Source: Mangrovimicrobium sp033283325
GTDB lineage: Bacteria; Pseudomonadota; Gammaproteobacteria; Pseudomonadales; Halieaceae
Direction: 5' to 3'
Assembly: GCA_033283325.1 (NCBI GenBank)
Contig: JAWMQO010000006.1
Span: 124,001 to 188,000 of the forward strand
Length of the DNA: 64,000 nucleotides
The position numbers were made by a program, and so were the translations under genes. Positions 1 to 9,098 of the stretch are shown here, in pieces; position 1 is the first letter of the stretch, and every line of letters begins with the position of its first letter. The notes under the pieces were generated by a model. It worked only from the letters and a program-made list of their open reading frames with translations. It was not told the DNA's origin and ran no database searches.

Positions 1-655
1 CCACGTTGAGCCCTTCCAGCGGTGCGATCTCACGGGGATGGCGGACGGCCTGCAGGGCCTGGCTGAAAATGTCATAGGCAAAACTGTCACCGGGGTGTTC
101 GAGGCTGCCGTAGCGCGCGGGGTCGAGTTCCTTCAGGGGCGGCGAGACAGCGTCCTCGAATATCAGTTCGGCGCCCTCTATGCCCGCGGCCTGGGCCGAG
201 ACACCGACCCAGGCATAACCCCGGCGCACCAGTTCGGTGTGGGCGCTGGTCCAGGCCACCGGGCCGTCGGCGCCGGCGGTGACGTTCATCCACTCCACCA
301 GCACAGTGCCGTTGAACGCCAGGGGGTCGATCGGGCGGTAGACCACCATGCGCGATTTGTAGTCGGCGGATTCGCCGCGCTTGACCCGCCAGCGGCCGTC
401 GCTGCCGAAGTTATTGTCCGGCCGGTAGGCGTGGGCGCTGCCGGAGAAAAAGAATTCCTCCTGCTGGTAGCCGATGCTGTCGAGACTGAAGAGTGTGCCC
501 AGCAGCACCGGGTTGCCCGCCACCGGCCCCTCGACGAGGGGGTCGGCCACCTCCAGGGGCGGGTAGAGCGGCCCGTCGGAATCTCCGCAGGCAAGCAGCA
601 GTGAGGCAATCAGGCAGTGCAGCGCGCACTGGCGCAAAATGCGAAATGAAGGCAT
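1..655 (-). CDS. Alpha/beta hydrolase domain lipoprotein (3' end cut off)
   Basis: The minus-strand frame opens at an ATG at 655 and stays open to the left edge, so only about 218 N-terminal residues are present. The product begins with a basic-hydrophobic leader ending in a lipobox (SLLLACGDS), so it should be an outer-membrane or periplasmic lipoprotein. The body has segments such as VEWMNVTAG, AWTSAHTELVRRGYAWVGVS and SYDIFSQ-like AYDIFSQA. These resemble the large bacterial 'alpha/beta hydrolase domain' family (Abhydrolase_10 type), in which the nucleophile lies further downstream, outside this window. Substrate unknown. It is divergent from the cyclase-family gene at 808. Family assignment is from recognition only. 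Confidence 0.7.
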   Translation of the reverse strand, partial: MPSFRILRQCALHCLIASLLLACGDSDGPLYPPLEVADPLVEGPVAGNPVLLGTLFSLDSIGYQQEEFFFSGSAHAYRPDNNFGSDGRWRVKRGESADYKSRMVVYRPIDPLAFNGTVLVEWMNVTAGADGPVAWTSAHTELVRRGYAWVGVSAQAAGIEGAELIFEDAVSPPLKELDPARYGSLEHPGDSFAYDIFSQALQAVRHPREIAPLEGLNV

Positions 656-807
656 TGGTTTCGTCCCTGTCGTGTTTTGTATTGTTATTGCTGCCCGCCC
701 TGGCCCTGGCGATAGCTGGAAGCAGCTTAGCATTCAGTTCCGGCTCAGTCTCCCGCACTGCCATTCTCGACTATCCTTCTAGGAAAATAACGCCACGGAG
801 TTTCACC

Positions 808-1614
808 ATGAACCCGTCCCTCCCCCTGCGCCGCTGCGCTACCCTCATCTGTCTGTCACTTTTCGCCCACCATGCGCCGGCGGAGAACTGGCCGCAAGGA
901 ACGGTAGTGGACATGTCCTGGCCCTACAACGCCGAAACCATCTACTGGCCAACGGAAAAAGGCTTCGAGAAAACCACCCGCGCCGAGGGCATGACCGACA
1001 AGGGCTACTACTACTCGGCCTACTCGGTGAAAACCGCGGAACACGGCGGCACCCACCTGGACGCGCCGATCCATTTCGCCGCCGGCAGGCACACCGCGGA
1101 CCAGATTCCCCTGGAGCAGATGATGGGCCCCGCGGCGGTGATCGACGTCTCCGCGAACGTCGAGGGCAACCCGGACTACCTGGTCAGCGTCGCCGACATC
1201 GAGGCCTGGGAAAAACAACACGGGCAGCTGGCCGCGGGCGCCATCGTCCTCCTGCGCACGGGCTACGGCAGTCGCTGGCCCCAGCGGGAGGCCTACCTCG
1301 GCACCGCCGCCCTGGGGCCCGAGGCAGTGCCCAGACTCCACTTCCCCGGCCTTTCCGCGGAGGCGGCGACACTGTTGGTGGAAGGCCGCGAGATCGACGC
1401 GGTCGGCATCGATACGGCGAGCATCGACCGCGGCCAGTCGCAGGATTTCATGGCCCACCGTATTCTGCTGGGTGCCAATATCCCGGTCTTCGAGAACGTC
1501 GCGCGGCTGGAACAGTTACCCGCCACCGGCGCCACGGTTATCGCCCTGCCGATGAAAATCGAGGGCGGCAGTGGCGCCCCGCTGCGAATCGTGGGTATTA
1601 TCGGGGCCGACTAA
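808..1614 (+). CDS. Cyclase family protein (metal-dependent hydrolase), secreted
   Basis: A 268-residue product starting at ATG 808 (GGAG at 797-800), with a signal peptide (cleavage near HHAPA). The signature HGGTHLDAPIHF near residues 75-86 is the metal-binding motif of the cyclase/kynurenine formamidase (KynB-like) superfamily, and the VDMSWPYN start and IGIDTAS-like VGIDTASID segment also fit. Members hydrolyse cyclic amides, formamides or related esters with Mn or Zn. The leader points to a periplasmic enzyme, so it is unlikely to be the cytosolic kynurenine formamidase. An upstream in-frame extension to 493 is open but covers the promoter region and the neighbouring gene, so it was not used. 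Confidence 0.85.
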   Translation: MNPSLPLRRCATLICLSLFAHHAPAENWPQGTVVDMSWPYNAETIYWPTEKGFEKTTRAEGMTDKGYYYSAYSVKTAEHGGTHLDAPIHFAAGRHTADQIPLEQMMGPAAVIDVSANVEGNPDYLVSVADIEAWEKQHGQLAAGAIVLLRTGYGSRWPQREAYLGTAALGPEAVPRLHFPGLSAEAATLLVEGREIDAVGIDTASIDRGQSQDFMAHRILLGANIPVFENVARLEQLPATGATVIALPMKIEGGSGAPLRIVGIIGAD

Positions 1615-1635
1615 TAAGAAATATGGTTTTCCAAT

Positions 1636-2553
1636 ATGCAATTTGGCATTTCAAGCAACATCCTCTGGCAGGGGGTCCCGGTCGCCGAGGTCGCCGCCAC
1701 GGCGGAAGCCCTCGGCTTTGAATCCCTCTGGATGGGCGAACACCCGATTCTTCCGGTGGATATCGCCAATCCCAATCGCCACGGCGTGGACCTGCCGGAC
1801 AACTACCGGCATATGCCGGACCCCTTCGTCTGGCTGACCGCTGCCGCCACTGCCACCTCCCGATTACGCCTGGGCCTGAATATCTGCCTGGTGCCACAGC
1901 GCAACCCGCTGATCCTCGCCAAGCAGGCCGCCTCGCTCGACCATATCTCCAATGGCCGGCTGATCATGGGTGTGGGCAGCGGCTGGATCGAAGAGGAAGC
2001 GCCGATCATGGGCTACGAGTTCCGCCAGCGCGGGCCGCGCACCCACGAGTTCGTGGAAGCCCTGAAAACTCTGTGGACCGAGGAGCAGCCCAGTTTCGAA
2101 GGCGAGCACATCAGCTTCCCGCCGCTCTACTCCTACCCCAAGCCGGTGCAGCAACCCCACCTGCCGCTGCTGCTCGGTGCCGGCAATCACAACACCGACA
2201 ACACCCGGGTACTGAAGCTGGTGGCCAAGCACTACAACGGCTGGCTACCGGTTTTCCTCGACCCCGCGCAAATGCGCCAACAGCTGGCCCAGCTGAAGGA
2301 GTACTGTGAGCTGGAAGGGCGCGACTTCAGCGCCATGGACATCACCCTGCTGGTCCCGGCGGTCACCCTGGGTGTGGGCGAGCGCCCCACCTTCTTCGGC
2401 GAGCACGATGCCAAGGCCCGGGATGCGAAAGAACTGGTCGCGGAGTACGAGGACGCTGGCGTCAAGCGCATCCTCTGCGGCCTGGTGGACATGACCCGGG
2501 AGAACGGAGTGCAGGCCATCGAGGCCGCTGCCAAAGGTCTTGGCCTGCACTGA
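1636..2553 (+). CDS. LLM class flavin-dependent oxidoreductase (F420-type subfamily)
   Basis: A 305-residue luciferase-like monooxygenase fold protein beginning MQFGISSN. Typical segments are EALGFESLWMGEHP, LRLGLNICLVPQRNPL, KQAASLDHISNGRL and GVGSGWIEEE, matching the TIGR03619 type often labelled F420-dependent. The F420 label comes from actinobacterial relatives. Gammaproteobacterial members may use FMN. It follows the cyclase gene by 21 bases in the same direction, so the two are probably cotranscribed. Substrate unknown. Confidence 0.85.
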   Translation: MQFGISSNILWQGVPVAEVAATAEALGFESLWMGEHPILPVDIANPNRHGVDLPDNYRHMPDPFVWLTAAATATSRLRLGLNICLVPQRNPLILAKQAASLDHISNGRLIMGVGSGWIEEEAPIMGYEFRQRGPRTHEFVEALKTLWTEEQPSFEGEHISFPPLYSYPKPVQQPHLPLLLGAGNHNTDNTRVLKLVAKHYNGWLPVFLDPAQMRQQLAQLKEYCELEGRDFSAMDITLLVPAVTLGVGERPTFFGEHDAKARDAKELVAEYEDAGVKRILCGLVDMTRENGVQAIEAAAKGLGLH

Positions 2554-2592
2554 GCTACCGGGAGCTGGGCAGTGCAGGCCGCTGGCCTGGCC

Positions 2593-4521
2593 TCAGGGCA
2601 CGTACCAGATCGGTGAACTGAAGCCCCGCTCCTGCTGTACCAGGGGGACTTCAGGGTCTATCTCGATACCGTTGCGGATTTTATCGAAAAGCGTCCAGCG
2701 CGGGGTGGGAATCTCCAGGGCACGCACGTAGTAGAAGGCCTGCTGTGAAGGGTCGAAGTCCGGGTCACTAAACACCGCGACCAGTTCCGCCGTGCCGATC
2801 GAGTTGCTGTAGGCGCCGGTTTCCATATCGATGGTATTGCCTACCGCCGGCAGTTTGCCGTCCTCTCCCGGCACCCGCTCGCCGGACCAGCTCACGTCGT
2901 AGATTTTCTCGTGGGTCATGTTCTCGGCATCCACCCAGCCCTTGACGATCTGGATGCGGTCGAGGTTGGCGCCGTCCGGGTCCTTGCTCGCCGCGACGAT
3001 GAAAGTGGGGGCCGCGCCTTCACCCGCGGTGGACAACATGCCACCCATCGGTACGCCACGACCATAACCCGCCGCAACCCAGTCGCTCTCTAGATCGGCG
3101 TCACTGAAATCGTAGCTGCCGAAGAAGCGCAGCGACATGCGCGGCCCGGTAGTGGCGAAAGTCTCCCTGCGGTGCATGGCGTCCCAGATCGATTCGCGGG
3201 TATTGGCCTCGGCCCAGACCCCCATGGTCCCGGAAGCGGACATCTCCCAGCCCATGTAGTTGCCGTCCTTGCCTTCGATGAGGGGGAACTTCCAGCGCTC
3301 CTTGTTGCTCGGTTCCAGGGTCTTGAACTTGCCGAAGAAATTGTCCTCCTCGACGCTGGAAAGGCCGGTATGGGTATCGGTAGCGGCGTTGGCGCCCATC
3401 ACGAAGGGATTCACGCCCAGCTCGTTCTTGATCCGCATGCCGGACTTCAGGGCCTCGCGATAGTACTCGTATTTCAGCGCCCCCTCCGGCTTGCTCACCA
3501 TGATCAGGTTGCCGCGGTCCCACAGGTCCCAGCTGGCGAACTCATCCTCCGGTGACAGGGCCGGGTGGGATTCGCTCTGGCCCTTGTACTGGGTGAGCTC
3601 ATACAGCCGCTCGTAGCGCTGGCGCATCGCCGCCCATTCCGCCGTCATCGGCGAACCGTCGAACTGCTGCTCCTCGAACATGCGGCCGTTGGACATGTTG
3701 CCGTTGTGCGGGATCGCCAGCATCTGGCCGCCGGTTTTTTCCTCGTAGGCCTGCATCCACTCCCAGAGCTTCGCCGGGTCCTGGGTCTCGAAGGTGGTCA
3801 GGGGAATGACCTGCAGGGCGCGGTCCGCGCCATCGCGGAAGATCACGTTGCGGTGCAGGTTGTTGCCGCCGTTGGCATTGACGGTCCACTCGTAGGCGAT
3901 GAAGGTGGTGAATTCGCCGGGTTTGTTGTATTTCTCCGCGGCCTCGACGGTTTTCTCCCAGGCGGAGATCATCCACTTGGGATCGGTCACTTCCGGCGGC
4001 AGGCGTTCCTCGGATTGCATGACGATCAGTTCGCTCTTGGCCGCCGCGGCCCTCGCTTCGTCACCGGAGTTCAGTGCCTCGGACCAGCCCTTGATAACCG
4101 GGTTGGCGAGCATCTCCGGATTGCCGGCGACGATCTCGTTGATCGTGCCCATACCATCGGAGTGGTCGGAGACCAGGAACCAGTCGTAGGGCCTGCTTAT
4201 TTGCGCATCCAGGCCGGTGTTGGACTTCACTACCTCGCCCCTGGCGAAACGGTAGGCGTCCTCGGGGCCAGTAATCGCGCCATCCATTCCCGCATCCGCC
4301 GACCAGCCGGTGTGCACGTGGGTATCGCCAAACCAGGCGGTCACCGGATATTCGGGCTGCGCGGACTCAGCTGCCGGTGCAGGCGCGACGACTGCGGTTT
4401 CCGTCGCCGGTGCGGCGGGCGCAGCCGCCTGTTCCGGTGGTTCGCTCTTCTGGCAACCCGCGGCGAACAGGGGGAACACGATCAGGGGGAGGTACTTCAC
4501 ACTGCGAGGGAACAAAGGCAT
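2593..4521 (-). CDS. DUF3604 domain lipoprotein (PHP-like metal site)
   Basis: A 642-residue product. The start at 4521 was chosen because it is preceded by AGGAG and opens a lipoprotein signal (FPLFAAGCQKS). Longer in-frame starts run into low-complexity upstream sequence. After an Ala/Pro-rich linker comes AWFGDTHVHTGWSAD (about residues 58-72), whose HxH resembles the first metal motif of PHP-type phosphoesterases. Further DUF3604 landmarks are SDHSDGMG, AYEWTVNANGGNNLHRNV, AIPHNGNMSNG and TTGPRMSLRFFG. DUF3604 proteins are common in marine Proteobacteria and their reaction is not established. Convergent with the LLM gene, divergent from the MFS gene. Confidence 0.88.
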   Translation of the reverse strand: MPLFPRSVKYLPLIVFPLFAAGCQKSEPPEQAAAPAAPATETAVVAPAPAAESAQPEYPVTAWFGDTHVHTGWSADAGMDGAITGPEDAYRFARGEVVKSNTGLDAQISRPYDWFLVSDHSDGMGTINEIVAGNPEMLANPVIKGWSEALNSGDEARAAAAKSELIVMQSEERLPPEVTDPKWMISAWEKTVEAAEKYNKPGEFTTFIAYEWTVNANGGNNLHRNVIFRDGADRALQVIPLTTFETQDPAKLWEWMQAYEEKTGGQMLAIPHNGNMSNGRMFEEQQFDGSPMTAEWAAMRQRYERLYELTQYKGQSESHPALSPEDEFASWDLWDRGNLIMVSKPEGALKYEYYREALKSGMRIKNELGVNPFVMGANAATDTHTGLSSVEEDNFFGKFKTLEPSNKERWKFPLIEGKDGNYMGWEMSASGTMGVWAEANTRESIWDAMHRRETFATTGPRMSLRFFGSYDFSDADLESDWVAAGYGRGVPMGGMLSTAGEGAAPTFIVAASKDPDGANLDRIQIVKGWVDAENMTHEKIYDVSWSGERVPGEDGKLPAVGNTIDMETGAYSNSIGTAELVAVFSDPDFDPSQQAFYYVRALEIPTPRWTLFDKIRNGIEIDPEVPLVQQERGFSSPIWYVP

Positions 4522-4700
4522 CTGAGCACTCCTGCGGGAAAAGGGCGCAGGAAGTGTAGACCATGGGCGCAGTTTCCTCCGCGGACTGGCACGGGAGGCT
4601 CCCCCTGCACTTGCCCGCCCCGGGATGAGTGATATGCTAGCGACCACTACTAATAAGAGGCGCGGGCGCCGATCCCGAATAACGCCGACAGAGGTCCGCA

Positions 4701-5975
4701 GTGCAACAGCCCGCACCTGGCACCCATTCCGCGCCACCCGCCGCGGAACATATTCCCGAGAGATTGCGCTGGCGCGTGATCGTACTTTGCGCCCTGGTCT
4801 GCCTTCTCGATGGTTTCGACATGGTGGTCGCCCCGGTGAGCATTCCCTCCCTCGCCGCTGACTGGCAACTTGAACCATCCGCTTTCGCCACCGCGTTGGC
4901 CATGGCGGTGCTCGGCACCGGTCTTGGCGCCGCCTTCATCGCGCCCCTCGGCGACCACTACGGCAGGCGTCCGCTGGTAATCATAAGCTTTGCCGTTGTG
5001 GCGCTGTGCACACTCGTCACCCCCCTGGTGGAGAATGTCGTGCAGCTGTCGCTCCTGCGCTTCAATACCGGCCTCGGGCTGGGCGCCAGCCTCGCCAACG
5101 CCGTGGCGCTGGCCTCGGAGTATGCGTCGCCCCGGCTGCGTTCGCGGGTCGTCACCTGCGTTTACGCCACCTCGGCACTTGGCGGAGCGGTGGGCGCCTG
5201 GGTGGCGTCGCCGGTACTCGCAGAATGGGGCTGGCAGGGCATTTACGTCTGTGGGGGTCTGGCACCGCTCCTGTTGATACCAATCCTGCTCGCCGGGCTC
5301 GCCGAGTCCCGGCGCTTCCTCACGGAACGCGATGCCAGCGGCCAGGTGTCGAGCGCCGATTCCGCCGGCTCCCTGCAGCGCCTGCAGGCGCTGCTGCAAG
5401 AGCCACATCGCCCCTCGACACTGCTGCTCTGGTCGCTGTTTTTCCTGTCCACCTTCTGCACTTACATGATGTCCAGCTGGCTTCCCACCCTGATGCACCT
5501 GTCGGGCTGGTCGATGGAGGACGCGGTGCACTCGGTCATGGTGTTCAGTTTCGGCGGGGTGATCGGCGGGTTCATCCTCGGCTGGATGGTCGACCGCGGG
5601 AAGATCCTGCCGGCAATGTACCTCGGCTTTGGCCTCACCGCGCTGGCACTGGCAGCGCTGAATGTCGCCCCCCTGCACACCGGCCTGTGGCTGTTCCTGA
5701 TAACGCTTATGGGCGCGGGCAATATGGGTGTCGCCTACGCCCTCACCGCATTCGCCGCCATCGTCTACCCGACCCCGCTGCGCGCCAGCGGCATCGGCGC
5801 CGCGGGCGCCTGCGGCCGTCTTGGCGCCACCATCGCGCCGCTGATCGGTGGCTGGCTGCTCGCCAGCGGCCTGGCCGCGCTGCAGATACTGACCGCGCTG
5901 ATCATTCCCATGGCCTGCGCACTGCTGCTGGTGCTGCTGTTTGCCGCCCGCTTTCGCCGCCCGGCAGCACCGTGA
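4701..5975 (+). CDS. MFS transporter, aromatic acid:H+ symporter (AAHS) type
   Basis: A 424-residue, twelve-helix permease that starts with GTG at 4701. The segment CLLDGFDMVV in helix 1 and GDHYGRRPLVI in the loop between helices 2 and 3 match the AAHS family (PcaK/BenK-like), whose conserved DGFD aspartate takes part in proton-coupled uptake of aromatic or related carboxylates. A central hydrophilic loop (near residues 210-230) separates the two halves. It lies alone between DUF3604 and a small secreted protein. The substrate cannot be told from the sequence. Uptake of an acid made by the neighbouring secreted hydrolases is possible but is only inference. Confidence 0.88.
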   Translation: MQQPAPGTHSAPPAAEHIPERLRWRVIVLCALVCLLDGFDMVVAPVSIPSLAADWQLEPSAFATALAMAVLGTGLGAAFIAPLGDHYGRRPLVIISFAVVALCTLVTPLVENVVQLSLLRFNTGLGLGASLANAVALASEYASPRLRSRVVTCVYATSALGGAVGAWVASPVLAEWGWQGIYVCGGLAPLLLIPILLAGLAESRRFLTERDASGQVSSADSAGSLQRLQALLQEPHRPSTLLLWSLFFLSTFCTYMMSSWLPTLMHLSGWSMEDAVHSVMVFSFGGVIGGFILGWMVDRGKILPAMYLGFGLTALALAALNVAPLHTGLWLFLITLMGAGNMGVAYALTAFAAIVYPTPLRASGIGAAGACGRLGATIAPLIGGWLLASGLAALQILTALIIPMACALLLVLLFAARFRRPAAP

Positions 5976-6069
5976 TGCTTAAAGAATCCCCGCGTGATTT
6001 TTGCGTGAGAACTCTCCCCTAGTCTTTTTCATGGGTCCCACACCCATCGACTCATAAAGGAGAGTGATC

Positions 6070-6441
6070 ATGCGTTTTATCAACCGTAACACCCTTGCAG
6101 CCTTATCCGCCGCCGTGCTGGTGCCGGCACTGTTGGCCAGCCCCGCGCTCGCCCAGAAAAAAGGCCGCGGCAACAACGACGGCCTCGGGCTTATCTACGT
6201 GGAAAGCCAGGGTCTTTACTACGAGACCTTCGCGACCACCAACCTGCCCCCGGTTGGCCGCTTCCAGCCGCTGGACCCCACCGGCGGTCCCGATGGCGGC
6301 CCCGCCACGCCCTATGGCCCCGGCGACAATGGCTATGTCGGCGGGCGCTGGTGGATCGACACCAACATGGACGGCGAGCAGGACGCGGGGGATATGTACT
6401 TCTCCTGCCCCCTGCTCGGCCCCGGCCGCAGCGAGCCCTGA
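6070..6441 (+). CDS. Small secreted protein with EF-hand-like loop
   Basis: A 123-residue product. ATG 6070 is preferred over GTG 6064 because AAGGAG at 6057-6062 sits seven bases ahead of it. A signal peptide (cleavage after SPALA) is followed by a basic KKGRG segment, a Gly/Pro-rich middle, and DTNMDGEQDAGD at about residues 97-108, which has the DxNxDG spacing of a calcium-binding EF-hand or dockerin-type loop. A single cysteine lies in the last ten residues. No family recognised. It is followed by a strong hairpin (6475-6502) and then by a two-component system. Confidence 0.75.
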   Translation: MRFINRNTLAALSAAVLVPALLASPALAQKKGRGNNDGLGLIYVESQGLYYETFATTNLPPVGRFQPLDPTGGPDGGPATPYGPGDNGYVGGRWWIDTNMDGEQDAGDMYFSCPLLGPGRSEP

Positions 6442-6474
6442 GCCTGGTTTGCGAGAGCAGTCAGCGAACTAAGG

Positions 6475-6502
6475 ACTATCCCGGCGCCAGCGCCGGGATA
6501 GT
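6475..6502 (+). terminator. Rho-independent-like terminator after the small secreted gene
   Basis: A perfect 12-bp stem (ACTATCCCGGCG at 6475-6486 pairing with 6491-6502) closes a four-base loop. It is followed by a T-rich run at 6502-6516. It separates the small secreted gene from the response regulator. Confidence 0.75.
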
Positions 6503-6524
6503 TTCGTGATTTTTCTTATCTATA

Positions 6525-6541
6525 CTCCAGTGATGCTGGAG
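6525..6541 (+). promoter_or_regulatory. Hairpin over the response-regulator ribosome binding site
   Basis: CTCCAG at 6525-6530 is the exact reverse complement of CTGGAG at 6536-6541. The second arm contains the GGAG that serves as ribosome binding site for the GTG start at 6550. A folded hairpin would hide that site. The stem is only six base pairs, so an effect on translation is speculative. Confidence 0.35.
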
Positions 6542-6549
6542 AAAATCCT

Positions 6550-7265
<716 letters not shown>

Positions 7266-7269
<4 letters not shown>

Positions 7270-8756
7270 ACGCCTTGTATACGCGCCTCGCCCTCTGCCT
7301 GCTGGTGATCATGCTGCTGGTGGGTGGCGGCTTCTACGCTCTCGAGCAGTGGAGCGCGCAGCGCTACCACGAGGAGGTCACCCAGCGGCTCAATGCCGAT
7401 ATCGCCATGTACGTGACCGACCAGACCGCGCTGATCGAGAACGGCGAGGTCAACCGCGCGGAGCTGGAGCGTCTCGCCGAGCGGGCGATGGTGATCAACC
7501 CTTCGGTGGAGGTCTACCTGCTGGACCGAGAAGGTACGGTCCTCGGCCACGCCCTGCCGGCGGATAGCGTCTTGCTGCAGCGGGTGGAACTCGGCCCACT
7601 GCAGGCCCTGATCGACGGCCGCGCCACACCACCGACCTACGCCACCGACCCGCGCAACCCGGCGCGGGAAAAAGTTTTCTCGGCGGCCCCGGTCATGGAT
7701 GGCGAGGTGCTGCAGGGTTATCTCTACGTGGTGCTCGGCGGCAGCAAGTACGACATGCTGGCGAACGCCGTGCGCAACAGTTACACCCGCAACATCAGCC
7801 TGGTCGCCATCGGTTCGCTGGTCATCGGCGGGTTTCTCGCCGGCCTGCTGGTATTCGCGCTGCTCACCCGCCGGCTGACCCGCCTGACCCGCGCAGTCGA
7901 TGCCTTCGCCAGCAGCGGCATGAGCGACCCTGAACCCGCCGCCGCCCTGCTCTCCACGGCTTCGCGCCACGATGGCGGCGGCGACGAAATCGACAAGCTG
8001 GGCGCCGCTTTCGCCAGCATGGCGGGCAAGATTCGCGAGCAGTTCGACGCCCTGCAGGAAAACGATCGCCTGCGCCGGGAGTTGATCAGCAATGTCTCAC
8101 ACGACCTGCGCACCCCGCTGGCGAGCATGCACGGCTACGTGGACACCCTGCTGCTGAAGAACGACGAGCTGGCGCCCGCCGAGCGTGAACACTACCTGCA
8201 GATCACCCGCAAACACACCCAGCGCCTGGGCACCCTGATCGGCGATCTGTTCGAACTATCCAAGCTGGACGCCGGGGCGATGCCGCTGACCCTGGAGACC
8301 TTCTCCCTGGCGGAACTGCTCAACGACCTGGTACAGGAATTCGCCCTGGAGGCGCAGCGCAGGGGCATCACCCTGCAACTGCAGCCCCCGCCGGAACGCG
8401 CGATGGTAAAGGCGGACATCGGGCTGGTGCAGCGGGTGCTGGAAAACCTGATTCGCAATGCCCTGCAGTACACGCCGGCGGGGGGAAATATCACCCTGGA
8501 CATCAGTGCGGACCCGCAGGCTGTCGCGGTGGGTGTTTCAGACACTGGCTGTGGTATTCCGGAGGACGAGATCGAGTCGATCTTCGAGCGTTATTTCCGC
8601 AGCAAGCAGCGCGGTGCCAGCGAGGCGGAATCTACCGGGCTCGGGCTGGCCATCGTCAAGCGCATCCTCGATTTGCATGGCAGCCGGATCACGGTGACCA
8701 GCCGTACGGGTGAGGGCACGCGCTTCGAGTTCGACTTGCCTGCCGCAGCGGCTTAA
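7266..8756 (+). CDS. Sensor histidine kinase with HAMP domain
   Basis: A 496-residue membrane kinase, partner of the upstream regulator. Helix 1 lies near residues 6-26, a periplasmic sensor region of about 150 residues follows, and helix 2 lies near 176-198 (SLVAIGSLVIGGFLAG). Then come HAMP, a HisKA domain with the phosphorylated His279 in NVSHDLRTPLASMHGY, and a HATPase domain with NLIRNALQYTP (N box), DTGCGIPEDEIESIFERYFR (G1/F) and STGLGLAIVKRILDLHG (G2). The periplasmic domain has no recognised ligand fold. A 26-bp inverted repeat beyond the stop probably ends the transcript. Confidence 0.95.
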
Positions 8757-8806
8757 CGAAGCGTCAATTCGGTTTCCTTTCGACGGTGGTTGCCAGCATT
8801 CCAGGC

Positions 8807-8879
8807 TCCAGTCCCTTTTTCTGCCCCCACGGCTCGAAAGCGTTTAATACTCACCGTGGGGGCAGAAAAAGGGACTGGA
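8807..8879. repeat. Perfect 26-bp inverted repeat (hairpin/MITE-like or terminator)
   Basis: The arm at 8807-8832, which reads TCCAGTCCCTTTTTCTGCCC and continues to CCACGG, is the exact reverse complement of 8854-8879, with a 21-base loop between them. Imperfect pairing extends outward to CCAGG/CCTGG at 8801 and 8886. The arms carry T-rich and A-rich tracts, so a bidirectional terminator is plausible at this convergent junction. The length and perfection of the arms also suit a small non-autonomous mobile hairpin. Confidence 0.8.
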
Positions 8880-8970
8880 ACCCTGGCGTCAGTGCAATAC
8901 CCGTACACCGAATTTTGCACTGAGTGAGCATTCGCCGGTGATTCTTCCGTGTGTCGAGTCAAACACCCTT

Positions 8971-9045
8971 TTTGTGGGAGCCCACTCTGTGGGCGATGGT
9001 CACTGGCTATGGACGATAATCGCTCGCAGAGCGAGCTCCCACAAT
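8971..9045. repeat. REP pair (BIME-like), facing units
   Basis: A unit beginning TTTGTGGGAGCCCACTCTGT (8971-8997, ending GGGCGAT) faces an inverted unit ATCGCTCGCAGAGCGAGCTC (9019-9045, ending CCACAAT). Each has the internal GAGCnnnCTCnGnGnGCGA hairpin typical of Pseudomonas-type REP sequences, normally spread by RAYT (Y1) transposases. A second copy of the same family occurs at 14901-14987. Confidence 0.8.
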
Positions 9046-9098
9046 GGCCGGATCGATTCTGCGCGGATTCGGGTTAGCGCAGCGGCTCGAAGGTGCTG

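Larger units (their letters stand above)
8757..9098. other. Gene-free stretch holding two inverted-repeat elements
   Basis: The 342 bases between the histidine kinase and the decarboxylase (convergent genes) carry no convincing coding frame. They hold the 26-bp perfect inverted repeat at 8807-8879 and the REP pair at 8971-9045, listed separately. Confidence 0.7.

Noticed and set aside
3565..4632. A 355-residue plus-strand frame opposite the DUF3604 gene
   Set aside because: Antisense shadow. No ribosome site or family resemblance.
5006..6022. A 338-residue plus-strand frame inside the MFS gene
   Set aside because: It is Arg/Pro/Ala-rich and out of frame with the transporter. The transporter frame has clear membrane helices and motifs.
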